DNA of 64,000 nt from Oikopleura dioica (taxonomy: Eukaryota > Chordata > Appendicularia > Copelata > Oikopleuridae): assembly GCA_907165135.1 (NCBI GenBank), contig OU015569.1, forward strand, positions 248,001 to 312,000. The letters run 5' to 3'. The notes under the pieces were generated by a model. It made no database searches. It saw only the letters and a program-made list of their open reading frames with translations, and was not told the DNA's origin. Shown here in pieces: positions 37,401 to 46,344 of this stretch. The position numbers were made by a program, and so were the translations under genes. The number at the start of each line of letters is the position of its first letter. The first letter of the stretch is position 1.

Positions 37401-37879
37401 TCGGATTTGACCCTCCCTGTGCCGGGATTTCAAGGTTTTTCCCGGCACAAGGAGGGTACCCGCTTTATTTGATCATAAAATTCGAAAAGACACTTGCGGC
37501 TTCGAGTAAAACTATTCAAAAAGCCGCGCGTAGTGCGGCTTGAAGTATGGTAATACTCGAAGCCGCAAGTGGCTTCTCAAATTTTATGATCAAATACGGG
37601 TGCTAGTATATTAACTTTAGGGAAAAACTCGGGCCAGTTCTTGATCTCTCACTATTTTAACACTTCCTCTTTTGAGAAAAAAGAAGCAGCGCCTCAGTGC
37701 GAGAATCGCGCATTTCAATAATATAATCCACAAAGCCGCTTCTCTTGTTTATTTATTGCTATCGATCGTGGCTCGTCTGTAATTCCTCTGTCTCAACCCT
37801 TTTTAGCCGCGTCGCTGACGCCGTCTCCCGCGCGGAAATGGACTCGAACGTGCGTGCCAGCCCGCTGCGGAGAATTTAA
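25407..37879 (+). CDS. ANKRD26-like ankyrin-repeat and coiled-coil protein
   Basis: ANKRD26-family proteins act at the plasma membrane and centriolar distal appendages. The N-terminus is basic (MKRLRKVFGGKKDSK), followed by about five ankyrin repeats (LPKLHAAAKAGDL, TPLMYAAELGNIDAVE, TAMHIAAKEDKADLMEIL, PLMVAAKEGRHNVVNQL), a long Ser/Glu/Pro-rich acidic region, then about 900 residues of coiled coil. Its end (KYKDLYRQETAAREKSEHES) resembles the ANKRD26/CCDC144C tail. Exons: 25407-25482, 25534-25785, 25833-26142, 26636-28329, 30109-30504, 30585-32122, 32738-32905, 32994-33126, uncertain exon(s) 33709-33960, 34342-34470, 34894-34956, 35448-35497, 35811-35976, 36073-36299, 36440-36560, 36606-36823, 37807-37879. 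Phases agree everywhere except 33.1-34.3 kb, where my model is incomplete. If the 34342 exon is not spliced at 34471 a TGA follows at 34474, a possible shorter isoform. Confidence 0.85.
26440..26600. repeat. Dispersed intronic repeat, copy in ANKRD26-like intron 3
   Basis: CCATTTTATTTTTGATGAAT, AAATATCCTTAAAACGAGGT, GACCCCCTTTTTTAAA and AAATTTGC then CTTTCAAG match, in order, 18540-18720 and partly 19080-19170 and 22840-22900. Confidence 0.6.
28745..28855. repeat. Family A hairpin with locus-specific arm extension
   Basis: GATCATCTGGACTCGGCAAC on the left and GTTGCCGAGACCAGATGATC on the right: the palindrome continues beyond the family arm by GATCAT. In intron 4 of the ANKRD26-like gene. Confidence 0.9.
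29448..29690. repeat. Family A core inside a 240-bp locus-specific palindrome
   Basis: Core 29505-29632. Outer inverted arms contain ATATCTGAATTATTCATCAG and AGTCACTGAGCAACCTGTGT on the left with their reverse complements on the right, ending at ATTCTAG/CTAGAAT. Intron 4 of the ANKRD26-like gene. Confidence 0.92.
32390..32590. repeat. Hairpin element in ANKRD26-like intron 6
   Basis: TTGACGGAGCGACGAAAAAC and GCGACAAAATTTACGTGGGC at the left are inverted at the right as GCCCACGCAATCTTTGTCGC and TTTTTTGTCGCTTCGTCAG. About 200 bp. Confidence 0.85.
33175..33495. repeat. GTCGC-rich low-complexity intron segment
   Basis: About a dozen GTCGC or GCGAC words in 320 bp (TTGTCGCGGACAAAAATGTC, AGTCGCAAAAATAGTCGCG and others) in an intron of the ANKRD26-like gene. 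Partly palindromic. Confidence 0.7.
34138..34236. repeat. Family A hairpin in ANKRD26-like intron
   Basis: CTCGATACCCTGTGTAAAAA and CCTGAGTCAGG inverted as CCTGACTCAGG then CTACGCATGTTAC. Diverged copy. Confidence 0.85.
34626..34868. repeat. Family B hairpin (AATAAGGGTGTCA ... GTTAA) with family-C-like core
   Basis: AATAAGGGTGTCATCGTGTT at the left and AACACGATGACACCCTTATT at the right are near-perfect inverses; inner arms are AAAAGCCGCGCGCGGCTTT. About 240 bp, in an ANKRD26-like intron. Confidence 0.92.
35545..35722. repeat. Family B end plus family C hairpin in ANKRD26-like intron
   Basis: GAAGTGACACCCTTATTTTG (one-ended family B) followed by ATCCGCTTGCGGCTTTGAG and CGAAGCCGCAAGCGGCTTCT inverted arms around AGCCGCGCTTCGCGCGGCT. 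Confidence 0.8.
36312..36403. repeat. Family A hairpin in ANKRD26-like intron 15
   Basis: GCGGAAACCTGTGTAGAAAA and CCTGAGTCAGG inverted as CCTGACTCAGG and CCACACAGC; the loop repeats CAGATTTCAGGATCAG. Occupies most of the 140-nt intron 36300-36439. Confidence 0.9.
36948..37460. repeat. ~510-bp TIR element with CCCTCCGTGTGCCGGG arms
   Basis: GGGATACCCTCCGTGTGCCG at the left and CGGCACAAGGAGGGTACCC at the right are inverted. A second short CCGTGTGCCGGG pair makes an inner hairpin at the left end. No ORF. Last intron of the ANKRD26-like gene. Confidence 0.82.
37468..37605. repeat. Family C hairpin with locus-specific outer arms
   Basis: TTATTTGATCATAAAATTCG and CACTTGCGGCTTCGAGTA on the left are inverted on the right (CTCGAAGCCGCAAGTGGCTT, AATTTTATGATCAAATACGG). 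Confidence 0.88.
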
Positions 37880-38239
37880 TAAGAAAATTCGAAAATCGAA
37901 AAATCCAACCTTCAAAATTCCAAAATTTCAAAAAAGAAACAACGTCAATGACCTCAAAAAAGAAGAAACCCTACTTTTAAATATTCCTTCTATTTAAAAA
38001 TATTTCGTACTGTCTAAAGTTTAAACTCTGCCGAGCATTTTTCCTCCCTTTTTCTCAAATTGTAAAAAGCAAGAGTGTTTTTAAAAAAAGATCTTTATTT
38101 TTATATTGTCAAAAATCATTTTTATACTTCCGGAATTTCCAAAATTTAATGAAAAGAAACTCATTTTCTGTAAAAAACGAAAATAATAAACTTTTATTTA
38201 AATAAAATGTTCTTTTTTAATAAAAATCGCGGCGCTAGA

Positions 38240-38895
38240 ATGAGCGAGAACATGAGCGTCGACTCGAAGCAGGAAATCGGAGCAAAGGATCCTGTTGAGC
38301 TGCGATCGCTGCCAACAAGGAAGTACTTGGATGAAACGGTCGTTCCGCTTCTTCTTGAGGGACTTTCCATCCTCACCAAGGTAGGTTAAAATCGGCGAAA
38401 AGGCGGATTTTCAAGCAGTCTTTTCTTTAGCAAAATCTAATGAAGTGACGCCCTTAATTTTTCTGGTAAAAAGATAGAAATTTGTCTAAAAATCGGTATT
38501 TTTATTTCTCTGGGCTCGGGAGCCTGTGTAAGAACCTGAGTTAGGGCCGAATCGAGCTCTTTTTGAACCCTGACTCAGGTTTTTACACAGGTTCCCGAAC
38601 CCAGAGAAATAAAAATACCGATTTTTAAACAGATTTCAATCGTTTTTAGCAGAAAAATAAGGGTATCACTTCGTTAAAGCTCGCTAATTTAAAAGAAAAG
38701 ACTGATTGAAAATTAATGCGGAAACGGTGCTCGGCTGAAGTGAGCTCGAAGACCGCTTTGCTTTAGAAAGCAGTTAAGTTATTATCAATTTAGGAGCGGC
38801 CACCCACTTCTGAAAAAGCGGTCGAGTGGCTGGCAGCTTTTCTTTTGAAGAATAAAGAGTACAAATCGCAACAGGGCGTCACCTCCTCCCACTGA
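38240..38895 (+). CDS. DPY30: DPY30 homologue (COMPASS/MLL complex subunit)
   Basis: DPY30 is a small subunit of the SET1/MLL H3K4 methyltransferase complexes and binds ASH2L through a dimeric helical motif. Two exons, 38240-38380 and 38794-38895, give 80 residues (vertebrate protein about 99). The diagnostic segment is LRSLPTRKYLDETVVPLLLE then GLSILTKERPPTSEKAVEWL and AAFLLKNKEYKS. The upstream in-frame ATG at 38207 is less likely, because CGCGGCGCTAG/A lies directly before the ATG at 38240 and looks like a splice acceptor. The 413-nt intron is almost entirely a nested hairpin repeat. AATAAA follows at 38981. Confidence 0.95.
38430..38680. repeat. Family A core nested at the centre of a family B palindrome
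   Basis: Core 38516-38603 (CTGGGCTCGGGAGCCTGTGT, GGTTCCCGAACCCAG). Outer arms AAATCGGTATTTTTATTTCT and its inverse, then GAAGTGACGCCCTTAATTTT and ATAAGGGTATCACTTCGTTA at the ends. DPY30 intron. Confidence 0.92.
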
Positions 38896-38980
38896 AGAAA
38901 ACAGACTCCAGAAATCACCATTCAAAAACAGCTCATATATTCAACCCTCTTTTTCTAACTTGTTTAAATACTATATTTCA

Positions 38981-38986
38981 AATAAA
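38981..38986 (+). terminator. Polyadenylation signal AATAAA after DPY30
   Basis: AATAAATAAA about 85 nt after the DPY30 stop. Confidence 0.5.
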
Positions 38987-39169
38987 TAAACACACAACCA
39001 AAACTCAAAAAAGGAACAGAAATTATTTCTGGAACTTTCCTGTTCTTTGATTAATACTGTCAGCAAACATACAGTTACTTGCTTTTTACAGTTACAGTCA
39101 GAATACAATTACGTTCTTTAATACAGTCAAAATGCAAGCATGCTTCTTTTAGAAACTTTTAGAGAAAAT

Positions 39170-39352
39170 AGGCTTGAAGCCTGTGTTGAAAACCTGACTC
39201 AGGATTTGAAGAGCTTAAATTAAAAGCTGCTCTTCAAATCCTGACTCAGATTTTAAATCCTGACTCAGTTTTCAGACCCTGACTCAGGTTTTGAAACCTG
39301 ACTCAGGTTTTAAATCCTGACTCAGGTTTTCCACACAGGCTGCCAAACCTAG
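39170..39352. repeat. Family A hairpin with tandemly multiplied right arm
   Basis: Left arm GCCTGTGTTGAAAACC and CTGACTCAGG; the right arm carries five successive CTGACTCAG words separated by TTTTAAATC or TTTTCAGACC spacers before CCACACAGGCTGCC. Confidence 0.88.
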
Positions 39353-39737
39353 GCCAGAAAGCTTTGAGCAAGATTTTAGCATCTGCTGCTCCGAATAGTT
39401 TCAATAATTACCAGTATTCCCAGGTTATGCAAGAACTATGTAGGAACCGTCTTCTCGCCGTGTCTTTTTCTCCATCGCGTTTTGGGACGGGTATGACGCG
39501 CTGCGGAGGGCGCTCTTGGGCACTTTTTCATCGTTTACCGATTCCTCCCTTTTTTGCGCGCAAAAGATCGCCACAAAATACCCGATTTACATAAAAAAAG
39601 AGCAGCGACAACTCATACAAAATCAACAACTGTCGTTTTTTAATTGTTTTATTCAAAGAGATTTGCGTGAAGATATTATTAATTGAAGAAAAAAGAAGAA
39701 TGATGCATGCTCAAGAAAAAGGAGGTAAGAAAAAAAT

Positions 39738-39906
39738 AAAGCCTGTGTGAAAACCTGAGTCAGGAATTAAAGAAATAAAGATGGTTTTTTGGGAAACCGC
39801 AGGTTTTTTTTGCAACCTGTGTAGAAGACCTAAGTCAGGGTCTGAAAGATTTTTAATCAGAGATTTTTCAGACCCTGACTCAGGTTTTTACACAGGCTGC
39901 CGAGGC
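39738..39906. repeat. Family A half copy plus complete hairpin
   Basis: A solo left arm at 39740-39762 (GCCTGTGTGAAAACCTGAGT) is followed by a complete hairpin 39817-39906. Spacer upstream of LIMK; no gene supported in 38896-40416. Confidence 0.88.
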
Positions 39907-40200
39907 CAGGGAAGGGAAGAGCGTGTTTGAATTTGCTGCGAAGTTAGCTTTTTTCTTGGTCTTGTTTTGGTTTTAGTAATTAGGAAGAACGGAACAACTG
40001 TTCAAAATTGTGATTTCAAACAAGGAAGGAGCTCGAATCCTGATTCAATCAAAACCGCGCCACATAAAAAAGAGCTCCAATTCATCTTTCACTTTCTTGT
40101 TTCCCGTAAACAAGGAAGAAGAAGACTAGTCCAGATCCTAACGGGCAACTAAGGAGTAATCGAGTTTACGATCTAAACAAAAAATTATCAGAAAAGGCGC

Positions 40201-40246
40201 TGGGCTCCTCGGCAACCTGTGTGGAAAACCTTAGTCAGGGTCAATT
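40201..40246. repeat. Family A solo left arm
   Basis: GGGCTCCTCGGCAACCTGTG then CCTTAGTCAGGGTC, with no matching right arm nearby. Confidence 0.75.
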
Positions 40247-40416
40247 TGGAATTTTGGGATTTTTTTTTTGAAAAAAGCGAAATTTATTCTTGAGTTTCTT
40301 TTTGCCCCGCAGCGATAGAGAGGGAATGCGAGGAGAACTAAAGCATTCTTCATTCAGAAAATGAATAGAAGCAGAAGAACATGCGCAGCAAGAATAAAAG
40401 AAGAAGAAGATAAGAA

Positions 40417-43400
40417 ATGAAGTTTTCGGATCTGTTCCGCTTCTGGCGCCTGAAAGAGAGAGGCCACGCGGACATTAATGTCAATGTAAGTTTCACATTC
40501 CATGTTTCATTTTCAAAAGACAAGAAAAAGAGGAGAGGCTCGGTACCAGCCTTTTCTAAAAACGCGAAAAGAGGATTCACTCTTTTCTTATTCTTTTTCT
40601 AAGAAAAAAGATGCACAGAAAAGACTCTGGGCAACTTATTATTAATTTTGAAAGAAAGTAAAAAGCCACTGACGCGCTGAAAGATTAATAGAAGCATCAT
40701 CTTACAAGCGGTTTCTTTTTCTAAAGTGAAGATACTGACTCAGCAATCTTTGGAAAAAACTTGAGTTCGGGTCTGAAAAATCTTGAAAAAAACGCAAAGC
40801 GGCTTTTTTGAAAACAAAGCCGCGTAGCGGCTTCCCAAAATGATCTTTCTTATCAATTTTGAAAGCCTGGCGAAGCCGTCTTGCGGCTTCATATTGAAAA
40901 AAGCCGCTATGCGGCTTTTCATTACAGATCTTTAAGTTTAATTTGTCACTTGAAGATTTTCTTGATAATTCAATTTTTTCTTTGAAAAAGTCAAATTAAA
41001 AGTTTGAAAGCAATCTTAATTAATTTTAGCAATTCTTGGCGACGCGGTCAGAGTACGACATCTCAAGCTCTTGTCAGAGCTCGATCTGGAGCCGGAAGCC
41101 GCGCAAAAGCAAGATTAAAAAGACGAAGCCCGAGCGCCAGAAAAACGAGGTGATCGATTATGACTCTGGCAACTACTCGTCTGGGCAAGGTCAGCTTCCG
41201 AAAATGTCACGCTTCCGCGAGCAGCAGCGATTTTGGGAGACGAAGACGCTTCAGAAAACGCCCAGGCAGAAAAAGTAAGGACGTAGTTGTGTTTTATTTT
41301 GGTTCAGACTTGTTCAGGTAGAAAAATTTTATAAATTAGAATTTTTGCAAATGATGCTAATGAAACTTTTGAAAAGAAAAATGATGCTCTCTTGTTTTCA
41401 AGGCAGGCAGAAGATACTCCGTTAACTTAAGGGGGTGGACATCAATAACAAAATCTTTCCTCAGACTTTTCTCTTTTACTTAGCACAGGTATCCCCTTAT
41501 TTTTTCGGCTAAGGCCTTCAGAACTTAGGGAACTCGATAATGGTTTAGACTTGCTTTTGAGAAAATAAAATAAGGGTGTCAATATGATAGCTTTACGAAA
41601 AAAGTCTCCGGAAAAATCTCGATTATTATTGATATCCATTCCCTTGGAAGAAGAAGTTAGCAGAAGTAGAGCCACTCGCAGGCGTCCTTGGGGTCCAGAC
41701 CGGCGATGAAGTCAGTGATGGATTTCTCGTTGTCGTCATTTCGGAACTTCTAAAAGCCGGAATTAAGATTTAGCAAGGGGGGATTGGAGGCGTGTAATTA
41801 CGGCGTAGCACTGCTTCTGCTCGAAGTTAGGGAGTCCAGCGCAGCCCCAGTTGATCGCGACGGTGTAGATCTGGTGGAAGTGGGTTGGGTCGAACTACAA
41901 TTCCGAATTCAGGACGGACGAGGGTTAGGGTCTTTTACCTTGGCGATGTTGGCGAGATCGGTCATGTAGCTCTGGCAAGGAGTGCAGTGCTCGATCGGGG
42001 TTGGTGGGGTGTAGGGAGCTGAAAGAGGCGTTTTGATTGGCTGGAAGCCATTTGTGAGCATTTTGGTTGGAGGAAAACGAATTTTTACAAAATTAATAAA
42101 GAAAAGAAAAGTAAAAACGGAAGTGTTATTTTTGATAATTTTTCAAAAGGAAGTCGATCTTGCTTTAAAAAAGTACTTACAGACAGAAGCCTGGGCGTAA
42201 GTGTTCTGGCAATAAGTGAGCTCAGCGCACTGGGCCTGGGCGGTGTCGTTGAGGAAAGTGCCGAGAATGCCGGTGAAGAAGGTCGGGTAGAGGATGGTGC
42301 ACTCGTTGTTGTTGCCTCCGTTGGCTTGGCACCAGGCCTGGACCTCGTTTGCCCAGGTCTGGGGCATCTTGTCGTTCAACTCGCACATGTTGAGCACGGC
42401 GTCGTTGAAGCCGATGCAGTTGTTGCACGCTTGGGTTGGCGAGGGCGCCTGGAAATTCGATTAGGGGGCAAAGGGTTAGGTTTTGACCTGGGCGGCGGCG
42501 AGTGCAAAAAGAGTCGCTGCGAAAAATTTCATAATTTGGAACTTTGAAGAAGAGCAATTTGCGCATTCTTCCGTTTAGAGTAGCAGCAGGCCGCTTTCTC
42601 ACCCAGAATGAAAATATTTAGATAAGCAGCTCAATAATTTATCAATTAGATAAGCATTGGAGTTCCAGCACGGCGTGGCACCGTCATAATTGCTGATAAT
42701 TTCAATCAAGGCTCTGACGTCGTATTAACAAGACTTCCTTCTTTTTTTAGATGCAAGGAGTGCACTTCCCGAGACTTGCGGCTGGTCACATGCGACGAGT
42801 GCCAAACGCGCATCAAGGACAGTAACGACCTCATTGTAAGTAAACTCAAAAATACAGTTGTATGTGAGCTCAATTTGAGCTGAGCGCGCAGAGCCAGCTC
42901 AATCAGCTCAATCTGAGCCGGCTCAACTTTTTGGCTCAAACTGAGCTCAGATCGTCAGCCTGCGCAGACAACCTGAGTCAGGTTCTGAAAAGCATAAATG
43001 GCTTTTTATTGAAGCCTTTCAGAACCTGACTCAGATTTTGTACACAGATTCCCGAGTCCAGCTCAGTTTGAGCCAAAAAAGTTGAGCCTGCTCAGACTGA
43101 GCTGATTTGAGCTGGCTCTGCGCGCTCAGCTCAAATTGAGCTCACTACAAAGTTATTTGCAGTGATTTGAGCTTCTGAATTTAGCCGCTCGGCTCACGCA
43201 AGTACCATTGCTCCTGTTTCTGCTGCGTTAGCTGCGGATACAAGCTTCAGCCCTCCTCATCCTTTTTCGTGCTGAACGGGCGCCTAATCCACTGTCATTT
43301 CTGCATGGTTAATGGAATTTTGGCACGCAGGGACTCAACCCCCAGTTCAAATGGTAAGCCTGCTCTCAATTGATTATCGAAAAAATATTGGTAGATCTAT

Positions 43401-46192
43401 ATTCCATTCGAACATATATTTTTGAGACTTTACTAGCAATAATCTATAATATAATATAATATAATAATATATATAATAAATAAGCATCAATAATCATCAT
43501 TTTTAATTTCAAAACTAAGCACACTGACACCCTTATTATTGATATCATGCATGTGATATAGTTCCCTCTAGAACGAATTTTCGTCACGGGGGTGTAGCTC
43601 AAATGGTAGAGCGCTCGCTTAGCATGCGAGAGGTACCGGGATCGATACCCGGCATCTCCACACTTTTTTCCACTTTCAACCCTTTTTCCTCCCTTTTCAG
43701 ACAGCGTCTTCACCTCGACAGCATCGCTGGGCTGCTTGAACGAGCGGAGCGTCGACGCAGCAAGAGCAGTAAGTCTTCTTTTCTTGTGGAATTTACGTTT
43801 GCGTAAATTGCCATTTGTGCGACAATGGGTAATTGCAATCGCTTTACGGCTGCGTAAAATTATTTATAGTGCACCCTCGCGCTATAAATAATTCTTCCTC
43901 TTCAGACAACATTTCAAATCTGATCTGAGCAGAGAGAGAGAGAGCGTCATGTTAAAACTTGTTTTACAGAGGAACTTGAAAAGCGAGCTGCATGTTTCGC
44001 ACTCAAGGGGATCGTCCTTCAAGTCGCGCGCCAGCCGCAGCCGCCAAATCCAAAACGCGAGTTCGAACTTGGACAGCTGCGAGAGCTCATCCGACGAGCC
44101 CGAGCCCTTCCGCTCGCTGCAGCAGATTCCCCAGTCGACCGAGGTCGCCGATTTGCCCGGCTTCCAGCCTGATTTGTCCGACAAGGAGGGTGTTCCTCCC
44201 TCCTCGCGCTTTTCCTCGCCGACTTTGAAGCGCAATCGATCGTTGACAACTGGCAGCCAGATACTCCGAAAGAGACTGCAGCGAAGTTGCAATCTGAACA
44301 GCAACAGCGATACGCGCCGATCATCGGTCGAGCTCTCTTCCCAGCAAAACCACTCGAGAGCAGGGAACAGAGGCGATGGCTACAGCTGCTACAGCTGCCA
44401 CGCGGGCGATCTATCCAGGAGCGAGTCGATGCGCATCGCAGCCACGACCAAGAGTGGATACCCCCTTTGCAGGGTCTTCCGCGAGGCCGAACTCGAAAAG
44501 GGAGAGACCCTTGGGACTGGCTTCTTTGCTACTGCAGTCAAGGTAAGAGATAAAGGACAGTAACAAAGGAGCAATTCGAAATTCAGAGTCCAAGATTGTC
44601 GATTAAAGTTCGTCAATTGATCCAAAGATTGTCGATTTTGAGATCAATTGATCAATAAATTGACAATTTTGGCTCGAATTAACGAAGTTTAATCGACAAT
44701 CTTGGACTCAGAAATTCGAATTTCTTTTTCGACAAAGAGAGTAGACACTCTTATGAACAATTTTGATGTTTAACTGATTCTCACGATAATTGCAAGGTGA
44801 CTCATCGGGACACGAACGAAGTGATGGTTGTAAAACAACTGCACAGCGACTCGACGATCGACCAAGAAGCGTATGCCAACTTTTTGAAGGAAGTAAAGGT
44901 GCTGCGAAGCGTGCAACACCACAACGTACTCCGCTTCATTGGCGTCCTCTACCGCGACGGGGAGTTGAATCTCGTCACCGAATACATCGAATGCGGCACG
45001 CTCAAAAAACTAATCAACAAAGTGACTCCCGAAGGTACTGAAAACAAGCTCGAATAAGAAAAAAAACTAATTTTAAGAGTTCACTTGGCCAAAAAGAATC
45101 GGAATCGCGAGGGACATTTCTGCAGGTCTTGCTTATCTTCACAAAAGAAACATCACCCACAGAGATCTCAATTCCAACAACTGTCTTTTGAAAAAGGTAA
45201 GGTTTTCATCCCTCTAATCTTGGCTCAGCAACCTGTGTGGAAACCTGACTCAGGGTTTCGGACGGTTTTTTTAGCTGTTTCAAGACCCTGACTCAGGTTT
45301 TACTCTAGTTGCCGAGCTTAGATCAAATATACTCTGGGCTCCAAAACCTGTGTGAAAACCTGAGTCAGGGTCCTGAAACAGCTAAAAAAGCCGCTCAGAC
45401 CCCTGACTCAGGTTTCCACACAGGTTGCCGAGCCCAGACGTATGGTGAAAGTGATAAATTTTCAAATTGAAATTAATCATTTGATCTTCAGAACGGTTCC
45501 GTCGTCGTTGCCGACTTCGGCCTGGCACACTGGACAAAGTCGCGTCCGTCTTCCTCGATGAAGCGGCAGCTGCGCTCGTGCGTCGGAAGCCCATTTTGGA
45601 TGGCACCCGAGATGCTCAACGGGCGCGATTATGATAACAAAATTGATATTTTCTCTCTCGGTAAGACGCTTCTTGTCTTCTCGGAGACAGCACTAACGCG
45701 GTTTATAAATAGGGATTATCCTCTGTGAAATAATCGGACGCGTCGATCCCGATCCAGACTTTTTCCCGCGCACAAGTTCCTTTGGAGTCGACATTGCCCA
45801 GTTCTACACGAAATTTGCACTGAAAGAAATGTGCCCAAACTACTTCTTCGCCATTGCCGGATCGGTAAGACTTTTCAACCCCCAAGCGGTCTCAGTTTTC
45901 TTTCAATTCTAGTGCTGCGAAGAAGTTCCATCAAAACGGCCGACTTCTCAAGAACTGCACTCTTGGCACGAGTTGCTTATCCGCCGCGATTCCCTTCCAA
46001 AGGTAAGCCGTAGACAAAAGAGGAACAAGAAATAATCGCCCATTCTAGCTTCCTCTGCCACCCTCGGTCATCGCGGTCCGCGACCGTATTTTCGCCAAAT
46101 ACAACTTGACCGAGCTTCCAATCAAGGAGGAGCTCTCCACCAGCGGCTTCGAGTCCTCCTCCGCCGCCGAGGACGTGTTCTTTAGTTCCTAA
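40417..46192 (+). CDS. LIMK: LIM kinase (LIMK-like), one LIM domain
   Basis: LIM kinases phosphorylate cofilin and stabilise actin. Twelve exons: 40417-40485, 41030-41274, 42751-42835, 43185-43353, 43701-43768, 43970-44542, 44797-45034, 45078-45196, 45492-45660, 45713-45864, 45913-46002, 46049-46192; exactly 707 codons. A basic linker precedes one LIM domain (CKECTSRDLRLVTCDECQ ... KYHCSCFCCVSCGYKL ... HCHFC). A Ser-rich linker leads to the kinase: P-loop GETLGTGFFATAVKV, Lys in MVVKQL, FLKEVKVLRSVQHHNVLRFI, catalytic HRDLNSNNC, DFG, and GSPFWMAPEM. HRDLNS, not HRDLTS, argues for LIMK over TESK. The classical second LIM domain and PDZ domain are not seen. The activation-loop Thr of LIMK1 is replaced by Ser (RSCVGSPFW). 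Introns contain a tRNA, an antisense gene and several hairpins. Confidence 0.93.
40738..40935. repeat. Family A long form, diverged, in LIMK intron 1
   Basis: GACTCAGCAATCTTTGG and GAGTTCGGGTCTGAAA on the left; GCAAAGCGGC, GCCGCGTAGCGGCTT, GCCGTCTTGCGGCTTC and AAGCCGCTATGCGGC blocks inside. The outer right arm has lost its CTGACTCAGG. Confidence 0.8.
41427..41655. repeat. Hairpin element abutting the 3' end of the nested gene
   Basis: GGGGGTGGACATCAATAACA and AATCTTTCC at the left are inverted at the right (GGAAAAATCTCGATTATTAT, TGATATCCATTCCC). ATCCCCTTATTTT and AATAAGGGTGTCA are family B-like inner arms. The right end lies within a few bases of the stop codon of the antisense gene. Confidence 0.82.
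41657..42532 (-). CDS. Secreted two-domain saposin-like protein nested in a LIMK intron
   Basis: Five small exons (42532-42488, 42448-42181, 42018-41939, 41894-41802, 41749-41657) give 192 residues in perfect phase. MKFFAATLFALAAAQ is a signal peptide. Two domains follow, each with a saposin-B-like cysteine pattern: CNNCIGFNDAVLNMC ... AWC ... C ... AQCAELTYC, and CTPCQSYMTDLANIA ... WGCAG ... KQC ... DACEWLYFC. Saposin-like proteins bind or disturb lipids; a digestive, lysosomal or defence role is possible, but assignment rests only on the Cys spacing. The gene lies antisense in LIMK intron 2 (41275-42750). The introns are 41-52 nt apart from the 162-nt second one, typical of this genome. 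Confidence 0.85.
42858..43165. repeat. Family A core in a GAGCTCAATTTGAGC palindrome, LIMK intron 3
   Basis: Core 42957-43065. The outer arms (about 95 nt each) are built from GAGCTCAATTTGAGCTGAGC, GCGCAGAGCCAGCTCAATCA and GCTCAACTTTTTGGCTCAAA with matching inverses. The arms are also internally repetitive (AGCTCA words). Confidence 0.92.
43588..43660 (+). tRNA. tRNA-Ala (AGC)
   Basis: A 73-nt cloverleaf. The acceptor stem GGGGGTG pairs with CATCTCC, followed by discriminator A. D arm GCTCAAATGGTAGAGC, anticodon stem CTCGC/GCGAG around the loop TTAGCAT (anticodon AGC), and T arm CCGGGATCGATACCCGG. No intron and no encoded CCA. A T-run at 43664 can end Pol III transcription. It lies in LIMK intron 4, in the same orientation as LIMK. 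Confidence 0.95.
44583..44716. repeat. Family D hairpin (AAGATTGTCGAT) in LIMK intron 6
   Basis: GAGTCCAAGATTGTCGATTA at the left and TAATCGACAATCTTGGACTC at the right; ATCAATTGATCAATAAATTG at the centre. A related hairpin lies at 46925-47052. Confidence 0.88.
45222..45314. repeat. Family A hairpin in LIMK intron 8, first copy
   Basis: TTGGCTCAGCAACCTGTGTG and CTGACTCAGGG inverted as CCCTGACTCAGG and TAGTTGCCGAGC. Confidence 0.9.
45334..45442. repeat. Family A hairpin in LIMK intron 8, second copy
   Basis: CTGGGCTCCAAAACCTGTGT and CCTGAGTCAGGG inverted as CCCTGACTCAGG and ACACAGGTTGCCGAGCCCAG. Flanking ATAC/GTAT extends the palindrome. Confidence 0.92.
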
Positions 46193-46344
46193 TTCCAACT
46201 TGAAAAATCCCTGCAAAAGCCGACTCTAGAAACTTCTTCAATGTTTCCTCCCGTTCAACTTCTCCTTCTATCCAACTTATGCCTTATCAATTCAAACAAA
46301 AAATGACGGTTCCGCAATTAACTCAACACAACACTTATTTTTGC

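Noticed and set aside
38207..38239. Upstream in-frame ATG for DPY30
   Set aside because: A splice-acceptor-like GCGCTAG lies between it and the next ATG, and the added residues have no family match.
39964..40152. 61-codon plus-strand ORF in the DPY30-LIMK spacer
   Set aside because: No splice partners, motif or codon pattern to support it.
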